Assembly (NCBI RefSeq): GCF_000369005.1
Contig: NZ_KB849766.1
Span: forward strand, 1-40,797
Length of the DNA stretch: 40,797 nucleotides
From: Acinetobacter beijerinckii CIP 110307
GTDB taxonomy: Bacteria > Pseudomonadota > Gammaproteobacteria > Pseudomonadales > Moraxellaceae
Reading direction: 5' to 3'
A program made the translations under genes and the position numbers. This document shows, in pieces, positions 1 to 8,477 of the stretch. The notes beneath the pieces are model-generated. The model worked only from the letters and a program-made list of their open reading frames with translations, was not told where the DNA came from and made no database searches. Numbering within the stretch: the stretch's first letter is position 1; the number at the start of each line of letters is the position of its first letter.

Positions 1-102
1 ATGTCTAGTATCAAAGATGAAATTGATAACTTTCAATTCAAATTATTAAGCGACCTAATTAACAGCAATATATATGGAGGTGCTTTAAGATGGTGCAGAT
101 AA
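1..102 (+). CDS. Short ORF or 3' end of an upstream gene at window edge
   Basis: An open frame runs from the first base (ATG) to TAA at 100-102, giving 33 residues ending in ...GGALRWCR. It may be a tiny complete gene, but more likely it is the tail of a longer gene cut by the window edge. It overlaps the start of the AlpA-like gene by 13 bases, and that gene's ribosome binding site (GGAGG at 76-80) lies inside it, which suggests translational coupling. No domain is recognisable. Confidence 0.25.
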   Translation: MSSIKDEIDNFQFKLLSDLINSNIYGGALRWCR

Positions 103-353
103 CTACTGTAGATGCATCAACCATAGAGAAAATGGTGCATAAACTTGATGAGCTTTCTAAACAAAGCACTGTTATTGATCGACGTGTGCGCGCTAATGAA
201 TTTATGAAATTACTTTCTATTGAGAAAGATAAGTTTTATGGCATGATTAAGTGTGGTGAAATAGAAAATCCGATTAGATTAAGCCCAAAAGATGTTTTTT
301 GGTATGCTTCCTACGTCAAGAAAAAGGTAGAAGAGCATAAAAAAGTAATCTGA
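90..353 (+). CDS. AlpA-like small DNA-binding protein of an integrated element
   Basis: An 87-residue protein whose C-terminal half (about residues 32-82) follows the pattern of AlpA/excisionase-type winged-helix regulators: an N-terminal strand, a helix-turn-helix ending in a K-x-x-F-Y-x-M-I-K segment, a short I-x-N-P-I-R-L hairpin, then a tryptophan and a final helix. Such proteins usually sit next to a tyrosine integrase and control excision or prophage genes. The ATG has a strong Shine-Dalgarno (GGAGG, about 9 bases upstream), and a terminator follows directly. No integrase is in view, so this would be the inner end of an element lying to the left, or a remnant of one. The family call is by eye and moderate; the exact role is inferred. 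Confidence 0.5.
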   Translation: MVQITTVDASTIEKMVHKLDELSKQSTVIDRRVRANEFMKLLSIEKDKFYGMIKCGEIENPIRLSPKDVFWYASYVKKKVEEHKKVI

Positions 354-360
354 TGTAGTA

Positions 361-386
361 GCCCGCAAATAGCGGGCATTATTTTT
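361..386 (+). terminator. Rho-independent terminator after the AlpA-like gene
   Basis: Perfect 6-bp GC-rich stem GCCCGC / GCGGGC (361-366 and 372-377) with loop AAATA, followed by ATTATTTTT. It starts 8 bases after the stop codon and separates the element-like genes from nasT. Confidence 0.8.
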
Positions 387-410
387 GCATTGTATAGGCA
401 ATCAGATTAA

Positions 411-431
411 ACGGGTAACTATACGGGTAAC
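411..431 (+). repeat. Direct repeat ACGGGTAAC x2, possible attachment-site remnant
   Basis: Two exact 9-base copies, at 411-419 and 423-431, separated by TAT (12-base period). They lie between a likely mobile-element gene and the chromosomal nasT gene, where an attachment site would be expected. This is a positional inference only; the other element end is outside the window. Confidence 0.3.
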
Positions 432-476
432 AATAAAATGAAATTTTCAATCACCCTTATAATTCAATAGGTTAAT

Positions 477-1058
477 ATGAAAATTGCACTCATTGACGAT
501 GATCAGGCTCGGGCTGACTATATCAAGACCAGTTTAATTGAACATGGCTTTGAAGTCGTTGCATGCTTTACCCTAGATCATCTCAATATTTTTAAATTAG
601 AGCATCTTCAAGCAGACATTATTCTGCTAGATATGGATCATCCACATCGAGATGTGATCGAAAGCTGTGTCAGTAATTTTGATCTACCGACTGTTTTATT
701 TACCAAAAACACCGATAAAGATACGATTAAACAAGCCATTGATGCTGGTATTACAGCTTATATCGTCGATGGTCTTGACCCTTCACGCCTACACACTATT
801 TTAGATATATCAATTGAACAATATAAGAAACATAAAAAATTAGAAGGCGATTTAAAAGATGCAAAAACCAAACTAGCGGATAGAAAAGACGTTGATAAGG
901 CAAAAGTATTGTTAATGAAATTGCATGATCTAACTGAAGATACAGCCTTTCAACTACTTAGAAAAAATGCAATGAGTCATCGAATGACCATTGGTGAAAT
1001 GGCACGGCGATTACTTGATGCACAACAGCTTTTAAACAATCATACAAAGGATGAATAA
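477..1058 (+). CDS. nasT: NasT-like ANTAR-domain antiterminator
   Basis: A 193-residue response-regulator-like protein. Residues 1-120 form a receiver-type domain (IALIDDD start, a DIILLDMD strand with the usual acidic position). A coiled-coil linker rich in K/D/E covers about 125-150. The C-terminal ANTAR RNA-binding domain is at about 150-186, with the pattern AKVLLM..H.LTEDTAFQLLRKNAM..R..I.E.AR. NasT proteins bind hairpins in the leader RNA of nitrate/nitrite assimilation operons and prevent termination when nitrate is present; their partner NasS holds them back otherwise. nasS follows directly (stop TAA at 1056-1058, next ATG at 1059). No target nas/nir operon is visible here. The start has an AGG Shine-Dalgarno. 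Confidence 0.85.
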   Translation: MKIALIDDDQARADYIKTSLIEHGFEVVACFTLDHLNIFKLEHLQADIILLDMDHPHRDVIESCVSNFDLPTVLFTKNTDKDTIKQAIDAGITAYIVDGLDPSRLHTILDISIEQYKKHKKLEGDLKDAKTKLADRKDVDKAKVLLMKLHDLTEDTAFQLLRKNAMSHRMTIGEMARRLLDAQQLLNNHTKDE

Positions 1059-2069
1059 ATGAGCAGTTTAGAAAAAACCGAATTGCAACTTGGTTATATT
1101 CCTTTACTTGATTGTGTTGCTTTACTTTGGGCAAAAGAAAGAGGCTTTTTTGCTGAATTTGGTTTGAATGTTACCTTAGTGAAAGAAGCATCTTGGGCAA
1201 GTCTGAGAGACCGACTGGCATTTGGATTGTTAGATGCTGCACATTGTTTATCTGCAATGCTTCCTGCTGCTGCTGTTGGTGCAGATCAAATCGGTATAGC
1301 ACTACAAACACCGTTAGTGTTAAGCGAAAATCGCGCATTTATTAGTTTAAGTCAAAAATTATGCTATGAGTTAGCGATTCATACTGAAGATAGCGCTGAA
1401 ATTTCGGCACAAAAATTGGTCAGTTTTATTCAAGAAAACAATTCTGTCTCTTTAGCCCATGTGTTTCAGCATTCAATTCATCATTATTGTTTGAGAGAAT
1501 GGTTGGCTCTAGCAGATGAAAAGCTAGCTCATTCAATTCAAGTTAAAACACTTCCTCCACCGTATATGGTTGAAGCGCTGAGCAATCATTTAATTGATGG
1601 TTTCTGTGTAGGAGAACCTTGGAACACTCAATCTGAGATACAAGGCTTGAGCCATATTATTTGCTCAAGTCAGCACATCATTCCAAATGTCGCAGATAAA
1701 GTTTTAGCTGTAACTAAAGAATGGGCGCAACAAAATCCCAATACATTAATTCATTTAACTAAAGCGATTTTAAAAGCACAGCAAGAACTTCGTGAGTTAA
1801 AAGACTTCGATCCTGTTTGGCAACTTTTAGTTAATTTTGAAGTTGTACAATTTGATTGCTCAGCCGAAGTTCATGTTGAAAAATATTTTGCGATTCAAAA
1901 CATCATTCGAAACTTTATTCAGGATAGTGCAATTCCTAAAGTCGATGATTTCGAATGGCTATTTGTACAAATGAAGAAATGGAATAATTTATCATTAAAG
2001 TCAGCTTCATATACAAGTGAGGCGTTGGGTTGTTTACTACCAGAAACCTATGCTCTTGCCGCTGAATAA
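1059..2069 (+). CDS. nasS: NasS-like cytosolic nitrate sensor
   Basis: A 336-residue protein of the NrtA/CmpA nitrate/bicarbonate-binding family. It opens with LGYIPLLDCVALLWAKERGF and contains the family signature DGFCVGEPWN near the middle. There is no signal peptide or lipobox, so it should stay in the cytoplasm; this separates NasS sensors from the exported NrtA transport proteins. NasS binds NasT without nitrate and releases it when nitrate or nitrite binds. It abuts nasT with no gap, its Shine-Dalgarno (AAGGA) lying inside the nasT end, so the two are almost surely made together. The assignment is strong from the pairing; the ligand is inferred from the family. Confidence 0.85.
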   Translation: MSSLEKTELQLGYIPLLDCVALLWAKERGFFAEFGLNVTLVKEASWASLRDRLAFGLLDAAHCLSAMLPAAAVGADQIGIALQTPLVLSENRAFISLSQKLCYELAIHTEDSAEISAQKLVSFIQENNSVSLAHVFQHSIHHYCLREWLALADEKLAHSIQVKTLPPPYMVEALSNHLIDGFCVGEPWNTQSEIQGLSHIICSSQHIIPNVADKVLAVTKEWAQQNPNTLIHLTKAILKAQQELRELKDFDPVWQLLVNFEVVQFDCSAEVHVEKYFAIQNIIRNFIQDSAIPKVDDFEWLFVQMKKWNNLSLKSASYTSEALGCLLPETYALAAE

Positions 2070-2095
2070 AAAAAAGCTGCCTTTTAAAAGGCAGC
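2068..2095 (-). terminator. Hairpin with U-tract in the leftward direction
   Basis: A perfect 20-base palindrome, GCTGCCTTTTAAAAGGCAGC (2076-2095). Eight A residues precede it on the plus strand (2068-2075), which read as a T-tract on the minus strand, whereas CTTGAAAG follows on the plus side. By base composition this works as an intrinsic terminator for leftward transcription, although the only annotated neighbour, nasS, runs rightward. It may still stabilise the nasS mRNA 3' end. Confidence 0.6.
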
Positions 2096-2107
2096 CTTGA
2101 AAGACCA

Positions 2108-2141
2108 TTAAGAGAATATACCAATCAAAATATTCTCTTAA
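2108..2141. repeat. Perfect 12-bp inverted repeat downstream of nasS
   Basis: The arm TTAAGAGAATAT (2108-2119) is repeated in inverse at 2130-2141 around a 10-base loop. Neither side has a U-tract, so it is not a standard terminator. It is AT-rich and could be a protein-binding site or an RNA stem. Confidence 0.55.
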
Positions 2142-2747
2142 GTAAACATAGCTTAATTGGAACGACTTATCTTTTTCAGACAATTTCATATCATTTGCAA
2201 CCATACAAAACTTCACAATTCATGTTTTTTGCCAATAAGCATATGTGATGATGCTTGTAACTATTGAGAATAGCTCTCTAGATTGAACTGAATATAGCCT
2301 TTTGCTTATGCCTACACCTTGTAGATTAATCAATCATCCCTAACATCTTTTTTTAACAACCCATTTAATTTTCAGACATAAACCTCCGCCAACTCCAAAA
2401 TATAAATTTAAAATTTTTAAAAACATATATTTAAATCAAAATTACAAGATTATTATTTACTCATAATTGGCAATATACAACTTAATACTACAGTCGGCTT
2501 TCATGTCATTTTTTTTGTTTAATCAACAATTATGTAAACACGTGACTTCTGAGTTACACAAATTACATCCACGAAATAAGCGATTTCAGTTTATTATAAT
2601 AAAAAATAAAACTTATTAAAATTTGTCATATTTTAACATTGCCATTTCCTTGCAAAGTTTTCATTATATGCACCATGCTTGGTATGCAGTTTTCTTCGTT
2701 GATAAAAACAATTTATATAAAAAATGCAGAATTATATGCCATAATAA
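2142..2747. other. Gene-free stretch between nasS and aroQ
   Basis: Roughly 600 very AT-rich bases with no open frame of useful length on either strand. On the minus strand, a strong Shine-Dalgarno (GGCGGAGG, near 2385) precedes an ATG followed by only three sense codons. An ATTATAAT block near 2595 could serve as a -10 element on either strand. The promoter of aroQ-accBC must lie toward the right end. The leftward terminator at 2068-2095 hints that a non-coding RNA could be made from this stretch. Confidence 0.4.
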
Positions 2748-2783
2748 GCAAACTTTGCAGACATCTTGCAAAAAACATTTGCA
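2748..2783 (+). promoter_or_regulatory. Tandem TTTGCA-type inverted repeats in the aroQ-accBC leader
   Basis: Two adjacent perfect inverted repeats: GCAAA-C-TTTGC (2748-2758) and TGCAAA-aaaca-TTTGCA (2767-2783), with centres about 22 bases apart. Both lie just upstream of the aroQ start at 2807. A further TTGCAAAG lies near 2651. The arrangement suits a dimeric repressor or activator binding at two helical turns. No regulator can be named. Confidence 0.4.
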
Positions 2784-2806
2784 GTTATAGAATTGGAGCA
2801 GGCTGA

Positions 2807-3256
2807 ATGAGCTCAACCATTTTGGTGATTCACGGACCGAATTTGAACTTGCTAGGAAAGCGCGAACCAGAAGTTTATGGTTATCTCACCTTAGATGATA
2901 TTAACCAGCAACTCATCGCTCAAGCTAAAAATGTATCCTTAACATTAGAAACTTTCCAAAGTAATTGGGAAGGTGCAATTGTTGATCGTATCCATCAAGC
3001 ACAAATCGATGGCGTCAAATTTATTATTATTAATCCAGCTGCACTTACCCATACATCTGTAGCTCTTCGTGATGCCCTGTTAGGTGTCGCAATACCATAT
3101 ATTGAAGTTCACTTGTCAAATGTTCACACTCGTGAAGCATTTCGTCACCACTCGTATTTATCAGATAAAGCCATTGGCGTGATTTGTGGCTTAGGTGCTA
3201 AGGGTTATAGCTTTGCACTCGATTACGCAATTGAAAAAATTCAATCTTCTAATTAA
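2807..3256 (+). CDS. aroQ: 3-dehydroquinate dehydratase, type II
   Basis: A 149-residue enzyme of the shikimate pathway that converts 3-dehydroquinate to 3-dehydroshikimate; the family forms dodecamers in the cytoplasm. The N-terminal signature [17 protein letters not shown] is intact and carries the active-site Tyr24. The flexible-loop arginine region and the second signature [16 protein letters not shown], with the general-acid His102, are also present. Length is normal for the type II family. It heads an operon with accB and accC (25-base gap to accB), an arrangement common in Acinetobacter and Pseudomonas relatives. The ATG is preceded by a TTGGAGCAGG Shine-Dalgarno region. Confidence 0.95.
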   Translation: MSSTILVIHGPNLNLLGKREPEVYGYLTLDDINQQLIAQAKNVSLTLETFQSNWEGAIVDRIHQAQIDGVKFIIINPAALTHTSVALRDALLGVAIPYIEVHLSNVHTREAFRHHSYLSDKAIGVICGLGAKGYSFALDYAIEKIQSSN

Positions 3257-3281
3257 TCCAAACATTTAGGAATGCTCACTC

Positions 3282-3704
3282 ATGGATATCCGTAAAATCA
3301 AGAAGCTCATCGACTTGATGATTGAATCTGACTTGCAGGCGATTGAAGTTAAGGAAGGTGATCAATCCATTTCATTGACTCGTCCAACTCCAGTTTTTGC
3401 AGCGGCTCCAATTGCGGCAGCACCAACAAGCTCTACTCCAGCAGCTCCAGCAGCTAAGACCCCACGCGGCGCAGTAGAAACATCGCCTATGGTTGGTGTG
3501 TTTTATTCTGCTCCTAGCCCTGGCGAAGCACCGTTTGTGAACGTTGGTCAAACCATTTCTGCTGGTGAAACCTTGGGTATCATTGAAGCAATGAAAATCA
3601 TGAACCCAATTGAAGCAACCAAGAGCGGCGTAATTGAAGAAATTTTAGTGAAAAATGGTGAAGTCATCCAATTTGGTCAACCGCTTTTCCGCTACCGCGC
3701 TTAA
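3282..3704 (+). CDS. accB: Biotin carboxyl carrier protein of acetyl-CoA carboxylase
   Basis: A 140-residue BCCP carrying the biotin that shuttles carboxyl groups in the first step of fatty acid synthesis. Residues 1-35 are the N-terminal domain. Residues 36-62 are an Ala/Pro-rich flexible linker. Residues 65-140 are the biotinyl domain, with the modified Lys105 in E-A-M-K-I-M-N; the usual motif is EAMKMMN, so the Met-to-Ile change after the Lys is a mild variant. The stop codon shares bases with the reading region of accC, and the two subunits form the biotin carboxylase half of ACC. AccB is known to regulate its own operon in E. coli; whether it does so here cannot be seen. Confidence 0.96.
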   Translation: MDIRKIKKLIDLMIESDLQAIEVKEGDQSISLTRPTPVFAAAPIAAAPTSSTPAAPAAKTPRGAVETSPMVGVFYSAPSPGEAPFVNVGQTISAGETLGIIEAMKIMNPIEATKSGVIEEILVKNGEVIQFGQPLFRYRA

Positions 3705-3721
3705 TGAGCTTGGGGATTTCT

Positions 3722-5086
3722 ATGTTGCAAAAAGTACTGATTGCAAACCGTGGTGAAATCGCTTTGCGAATCACGCGGGCTTGTAAAACGCTTGGTATTA
3801 AAACAGTCGGCATTTACTCAGATGCAGATAAGGATCTAATGCATCTACGTTTTGTAGATGAAGCGGTGTGTATTGGACCAGGTGCAAGTAGCGAAAGCTA
3901 TTTGAATATTCCTGCAATTATTACTGCCGCAGAAATTACAGGCGCTGATGCGATTCACCCTGGTTATGGTTTCTTATCAGAAAATGCAGAGTTTGCTGAA
4001 ATTGTAGAAAGTTCTGGTTTCATTTTTATTGGCCCTCGCCCTGAACATATCCGTCTCATGGGGAACAAAGTTTCCGCAATTATGGCAATGAAAAAATCAG
4101 GTGTTCCTACAGTTCCTGGTTCTGCTCACGCTGTTACGCCAAATAATGCACTTGCCGAAGCAAAAGAAATTGGCTTCCCTTTGATTGTTAAAGCTGCTTC
4201 AGGTGGTGGCGGTCGTGGGATGCGAATTGTAGAACGTGTAGATACATTACTTGAATCAGTTCAAGCCGCACAACGCGATGCAGAAATGTGGTTTGGCGAT
4301 GATACGGTTTACATGGAACGTTTCTTACAGAAACCTCGTCATGTCGAAGTTCAGATTCTTGGTGATGGCAATGGTCATGCGATTCACTTATATGATCGTG
4401 ACTGTTCTTTACAACGTCGTCATCAAAAAGTTTTAGAAGAAGCCCCTGCTCCAAACTTACCTGAGCAAGCACGTGCTGATATTTTAGAAGCATGTGTGAA
4501 TGCCTGTAAGTTAATGCAATATCGTGGTGCTGGTACATTTGAATTTTTGTTCGAAGATGGCGAATTCTTCTTCATTGAAATGAATACACGTGTCCAAGTT
4601 GAACATCCTGTGACTGAAATGGTAACAGGTGTTGATATTATTGAACAACAACTTCGAATTGCTGCTGGTTTAGGCTTAGAGCTTGAACAAAGTCAAATCG
4701 AAGTCAAAGGTCATGCAATTGAATGCCGTATTAATGCTGAAGACCCAACGACGTTCTTGCCTTCTCCAGGAAAAATCGAAAGTTTCTATGCTCCTGGTGG
4801 CGCAGGCATTCGTTTAGATTCTCATATTTATCAAGGCTATAGTATTCCTCCATACTATGACTCTATGATTGCAAAATTGATTTCACATGGCAAAGACCGT
4901 GAAACTTGTTTAGCTCGTATGCGTCAAGCACTTGATGAAATGATTTTGACGGGTATCAAAACCAATATTCCTTTGCACAAAGATCTGATCTTAAAAGATA
5001 AGAATTTCTGTGAACAAGCAATGGATATTCATTATTTAGAAAAACATTTACTAAAGCAGCTTGAACCTAAAGCTGAAAAAGCATAA
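3722..5086 (+). CDS. accC: Biotin carboxylase subunit of acetyl-CoA carboxylase
   Basis: A 454-residue ATP-grasp enzyme that carboxylates the biotin on AccB using ATP and bicarbonate. The start at 3722 gives [17 protein letters not shown], the canonical AccC N-terminus; an in-frame ATG at 3704 overlapping the accB stop would add six residues (MSLGIS) that the family lacks. Visible motifs are the glycine-rich ATP loop [12 protein letters not shown], the metal/ATP segment [14 protein letters not shown], and the [11 protein letters not shown] block of the C-terminal domain. It is the last gene of the aroQ-accB-accC operon, followed at once by a strong terminator. The carboxyltransferase subunits (accA, accD) are not in the window. 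Confidence 0.96.
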   Translation: MLQKVLIANRGEIALRITRACKTLGIKTVGIYSDADKDLMHLRFVDEAVCIGPGASSESYLNIPAIITAAEITGADAIHPGYGFLSENAEFAEIVESSGFIFIGPRPEHIRLMGNKVSAIMAMKKSGVPTVPGSAHAVTPNNALAEAKEIGFPLIVKAASGGGGRGMRIVERVDTLLESVQAAQRDAEMWFGDDTVYMERFLQKPRHVEVQILGDGNGHAIHLYDRDCSLQRRHQKVLEEAPAPNLPEQARADILEACVNACKLMQYRGAGTFEFLFEDGEFFFIEMNTRVQVEHPVTEMVTGVDIIEQQLRIAAGLGLELEQSQIEVKGHAIECRINAEDPTTFLPSPGKIESFYAPGGAGIRLDSHIYQGYSIPPYYDSMIAKLISHGKDRETCLARMRQALDEMILTGIKTNIPLHKDLILKDKNFCEQAMDIHYLEKHLLKQLEPKAEKA

Positions 5087-5120
5087 AAAAAAGCCTCTTA
5101 ATATCTAAGAGGCTTTTTTT
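5087..5120. terminator. Bidirectional terminator after accC
   Basis: Stem AAGCCTCTTA (5091-5100) / TAAGAGGCTT (5106-5115) with loop ATATC. A-rich bases on the left and a T-tract on the right let it serve accC and, from the other strand, the convergent gene at 5134-5610. Confidence 0.9.
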
Positions 5121-5133
5121 ATATCTTTAGAAT

Positions 5134-5610
5134 TTAAGGCAATACACGACGTAGTGTTGCAAAGCATTTCTCGCCTTTTTCATTAGCACAAAAATCAATC
5201 GTGTGATCATTTGACCATTTCACAAAGTACTGTGATACCTCGCCAGTCTGATCTTGTTGCTGCCCTGAACAATCCATCAGATTGTTATCGTATTTAATTT
5301 GAAGAACTAGAGCAGGTAAACGCTCTTTGTGGTCTTCCGAAGGCTGATAATCATATAAGCCGTAAGACCATTCTTGACCGCTTTTAATTACCACTTCATT
5401 TGAACCGCGAAAGTTGTAATATTCAACACATTTTTTATTATTCGGAATTTCCATCCCCCAAAGCCCCATGATCTCTGGTCGAGTGGTAACACGAATCGCA
5501 TTTGCCTTAGCAATTTGTTGTGCCGCTACTTCTTTATCATTTACTACCGTCTCTGCCATAGTCCATGTTGAGCAAGCCCATAATAATCCAATAATATAAA
5601 TATTTTTCAT
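5134..5610 (-). CDS. Exported hypothetical protein
   Basis: The start at 5610 gives a 158-residue protein with a classic signal peptide (MKN, a hydrophobic stretch through about residue 18, then T-M-A before E). An upstream in-frame start at 5643 would place eleven charged residues before the signal and is less likely. The mature part of about 136 residues has four cysteines (KCVEYY, DCSG, FCANEKGEKC), which suggests disulfides in the periplasm. It contains an E-I-M-G-L-W-G-M-E-I-P segment reminiscent of small lipocalin-like or DUF-type secreted proteins, but I do not recognise the family. Shine-Dalgarno signals are weak at both starts. It is convergent with accC and shares its terminator. 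Confidence 0.7.
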   Translation of the reverse strand: MKNIYIIGLLWACSTWTMAETVVNDKEVAAQQIAKANAIRVTTRPEIMGLWGMEIPNNKKCVEYYNFRGSNEVVIKSGQEWSYGLYDYQPSEDHKERLPALVLQIKYDNNLMDCSGQQQDQTGEVSQYFVKWSNDHTIDFCANEKGEKCFATLRRVLP

Positions 5611-5813
5611 AGATTTAATTAAGTCGTCATCTAAACGGTGCATTGGGTTAAATTAGCATATTTTTTGAGAAAAACATGCATTCATAACCATATAGACACA
5701 ATATTTTTATCATCTAATTTATTTGATTGTTCTGCAATTTTTTTCAGGTATTCTGTTTTTCAACGCTTCATTAATTTGATTTTACCAATAAAATAGCTTT
5801 AGGGATAAAAGCC

Positions 5814-7304
5814 ATGAATTTTGCCGAATACGTACAATATGATGGTCTAGGATTAGCCCAGTTAATTAAAAATAAAGAAATTCATCCTTCTGAATTGTTA
5901 AAAATCGCACTAGAGCGAAGTGACAAAGTGAATCCTAAACTTAATGCCATTATTATTCCAATGTATGAGCATGCAAAACAACGCTCTAAACAAACACTTT
6001 CTGGTGCGTTTGCTGGCGTTCCATTTTTAGTCAAAGATCTATTTCAAGAATACAAAGGTATTCCTACATCATATGGAAGCCATTCGCTAAAAAAGATCAA
6101 TTATACGCCTGACTTTAATGCAGAAATCGTAAATCGTTGGGAACAAACCGGGATCATTACGTTTGGTCGAACCAACACACCTGAGTTTGGTATTAAAGGA
6201 ATTACTGAACCTGATGCATGGGGTTCATGTCATAATCCTTGGAACTTAAAACACAATAGTGGTGGATCTTCTGGAGGTTCAGCGTCTGCTGTAGCAGCAG
6301 GTATAGTTCCAATTGCGGGTGCTGGTGATGGCGGTGGCTCGATTCGTATTCCTGCTTCATATTGTGGTTTGTTTGGATTGAAACCCAGTCGAGGTCGTAC
6401 ACCATGGGGACCACAATATAGCGAAGCGATGCATGGTGCAGCGATGCAACATGTTTTATGCAAAACAGTTCGTGACAGTGCTGCGATGCTTGATGTTGTA
6501 CAAGGACCTGAACAAACTTCGCTATTTAGAATAGAAACACCTCAACAAAAATATCTTGAGGTCATTCAACAAACACCCAAAAAACTCCGAATTGCATTTA
6601 GCACAAAATCGCCAATCGGCACCAAAGTTTCAAAAGATGCAATTCAAGCAGTTCAGCAAACAGCGAAATTATTAGAATCTTTGGGGCATACTGTGGTTGA
6701 GGATACCCCACTCATAAATGGTTTAGAATTAGCAAAAGACTTTATTACAACGTGGTTTAGTCAATTTACCTATATGCAAGCACAGATTAAACAAATGTCG
6801 GGTGCAACTGATCGTGATTTTGAATTGGACTCGATTGCTTTAGCTGCTTTTGGAGCAAAAACAACAGCCACCGAATATATTAATACACTCAACAATTGGG
6901 GACTTTATAGCACTCAAATGAATCTATTCTTTGAAAAATATGATCTTTATTTGACACCTAGCACAGCATCTGTCGCGCCAAAAAATGGTGAAGTGGCAAC
7001 CCCTGCTTGGCAAAAACCAATTTTGAAAGGATTGCTCAAACTTGGGAAAGCCCATTATTTGGCACAAGGAAAATTGGTGGAAAAGATGGTGCAGAACAAT
7101 TTAAGTTGGGTACCATTTACACAGTTGGCAAATGTCACTGGTTTGCCTGCTATGTCTGTACCGCTTTACTGGAACAAACAAGGACTACCTTTAGGTAGCC
7201 AGTTTATTGCACCATTTGGTCGTGAAGATCGGTTACTTCAACTGGCTGCACAGCTTGAACAAGCTCAATCTTGGTTGCATCAGTATAAAAATATTCAAAT
7301 TTAA
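5814..7304 (+). CDS. Amidase-signature hydrolase
   Basis: A 496-residue enzyme of the amidase signature family, which hydrolyses amide bonds with a Ser-cisSer-Lys triad. Lys74 lies in VPFLVKDLF, the cis-Ser region is GGSSGG (150-155), and the nucleophile Ser176 is in G-D-G-G-G-S-I-R-I-P, followed by the usual C-G-L-F-G-L-K-P-S-R-G-R segment. Overall it resembles the group annotated as 6-aminohexanoate-cyclic-dimer hydrolase-like amidases more than GatA, since it is not near gatB or gatC. The substrate is unknown. The ATG has an AGGGAT Shine-Dalgarno eight bases upstream. It ends six bases from the convergent MFS gene with no clear terminator between them. Confidence 0.88.
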   Translation: MNFAEYVQYDGLGLAQLIKNKEIHPSELLKIALERSDKVNPKLNAIIIPMYEHAKQRSKQTLSGAFAGVPFLVKDLFQEYKGIPTSYGSHSLKKINYTPDFNAEIVNRWEQTGIITFGRTNTPEFGIKGITEPDAWGSCHNPWNLKHNSGGSSGGSASAVAAGIVPIAGAGDGGGSIRIPASYCGLFGLKPSRGRTPWGPQYSEAMHGAAMQHVLCKTVRDSAAMLDVVQGPEQTSLFRIETPQQKYLEVIQQTPKKLRIAFSTKSPIGTKVSKDAIQAVQQTAKLLESLGHTVVEDTPLINGLELAKDFITTWFSQFTYMQAQIKQMSGATDRDFELDSIALAAFGAKTTATEYINTLNNWGLYSTQMNLFFEKYDLYLTPSTASVAPKNGEVATPAWQKPILKGLLKLGKAHYLAQGKLVEKMVQNNLSWVPFTQLANVTGLPAMSVPLYWNKQGLPLGSQFIAPFGREDRLLQLAAQLEQAQSWLHQYKNIQI

Positions 7305-7310
7305 CTCACC

Positions 7311-8477
7311 TTAGGCTGCTGTTTCAATTCGATTCGGCAGCCATATCACCAAGAGCAAGCCTAAAAGTACGACTAAACTTGCAATTAAGAAAATCGTTTC
7401 ACCAGAAAGTATTTGCCAATAATGCCCTGCCAATAAACTTCCAGATGCAACACCCAAGCCCCACATCGTGCTATACAAAGCTTGTCCACGACCTTGTTGC
7501 TCTGCCGAAAAATTCTGAAAAATCACTTTCATTGCGATCAAATGGAATAGCCCAAAACTAAATGCATGTAGGCATTGAGTGAGCAATTGTCCAATATAAT
7601 TGCTCTCTAAAATTGAGACCAAGTACCATCGTAGACTGGTTAATAGCAGACAAACGATGACCAAATTCCGCCATGAAAAGCGTGTAAAAAATACTCTTTG
7701 TGCCACAGCAAACATTACAATTTCAGCGATGACTCCCATCGCCCACAAGCTACCGATTTGGGTCGTACTAAATCCTATTTCTTTTAAAAAATTGCTATAA
7801 AAGCTATAAAAAGGCGCTAGGGAAAAAAGTAAGATAAACTCAATAATAAAAAATGCAGCAACAATAGGTTTTTTTAAAACAGGGATTAATGATTCTAATT
7901 TTTTCTGTGAACTTGGAGCATGTTCAGGTTCTTTAATCGTAAAAGACCATAAAAATGCGAGGAATGAAATTGCTAATAGCAATACTGGAAGCATAGAAAT
8001 TGGGATAATTTCTAATAGTGCTCCAATCAAAAACACACCCAAAATAAAACCCACTGAACCCCATTTACGAACTTTACCATACAGTTCTGCTCGTTTTTCA
8101 CCCAACCAAAATAACGTCACGCCCTCAAATTGAGCTAAAATTGCATTTTGGAAAAAGCTAAAAATTAACATCAGCAAAGCCACTGCTTGAAAGCTATTTG
8201 GAATGATAAATATTGCAAACCAAATACAGGCTTCCATCCATGTCGCAATTCTTACTAAGAGCATGCGTTTGCCAGATTTATCGGCAATCCAGCCCCAAAT
8301 TAGTGGTGCAAAAAAACGTGTGATAATGGCAATCGAAGAAAGAATGCCGATTTCCTCATAATTGAAGCCCTGATCTTGTAGATACAAGTTCCAATAAGGC
8401 ATGAATGTTCCAACGATTGAATAATAAAATAGGTAAAAACCACCCAATCGTGTTTGGATACTTAAATGTTTAAACAA
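7311..8477 (-). CDS. MFS transporter, HcaT/nucleoside-symporter-like
   Basis: A 388-residue inner-membrane protein with about twelve hydrophobic segments, of the MFS_1-like group that includes HcaT (3-phenylpropionate) and NupG-type permeases. It shows the loop motif W-G-W-I-A-D-K-S-G-K-R between segments 2 and 3, and the typical N-terminus R-L-G-G-F-Y-L-F-Y-Y-S-I-V-G. Its start appears to be TTG at 8475-8477: no ATG occurs before residue 25, which would remove the first membrane helix, and an AGG lies a suitable distance upstream. The substrate cannot be read from sequence. It appears monocistronic. Confidence 0.8.
   Translation of the reverse strand: MFKHLSIQTRLGGFYLFYYSIVGTFMPYWNLYLQDQGFNYEEIGILSSIAIITRFFAPLIWGWIADKSGKRMLLVRIATWMEACIWFAIFIIPNSFQAVALLMLIFSFFQNAILAQFEGVTLFWLGEKRAELYGKVRKWGSVGFILGVFLIGALLEIIPISMLPVLLLAISFLAFLWSFTIKEPEHAPSSQKKLESLIPVLKKPIVAAFFIIEFILLFSLAPFYSFYSNFLKEIGFSTTQIGSLWAMGVIAEIVMFAVAQRVFFTRFSWRNLVIVCLLLTSLRWYLVSILESNYIGQLLTQCLHAFSFGLFHLIAMKVIFQNFSAEQQGRGQALYSTMWGLGVASGSLLAGHYWQILSGETIFLIASLVVLLGLLLVIWLPNRIETAA

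Noticed and set aside
1936..2124. Minus-strand 62-residue frame over the nasS 3' end
   Set aside because: It contains the terminator hairpin in its coding part and lacks a clear domain. Any leftward transcript here is more likely non-coding.
2108..2141. ANTAR-type RNA hairpin recognised by NasT
   Set aside because: ANTAR targets are short stems with hexanucleotide loops in tandem before a terminator. This has a 10-base loop, lies downstream of nasS, and is not followed by a nitrate gene.
3704..3721. Upstream ATG overlapping the accB stop as the accC start
   Set aside because: It adds MSLGIS before the canonical [12 protein letters not shown]; biotin carboxylases start at the latter.
4188..4538. 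Minus-strand open frame of 116 residues inside accC
   Set aside because: Histidine-rich shadow of a well-supported gene; no ribosome binding site or domain.
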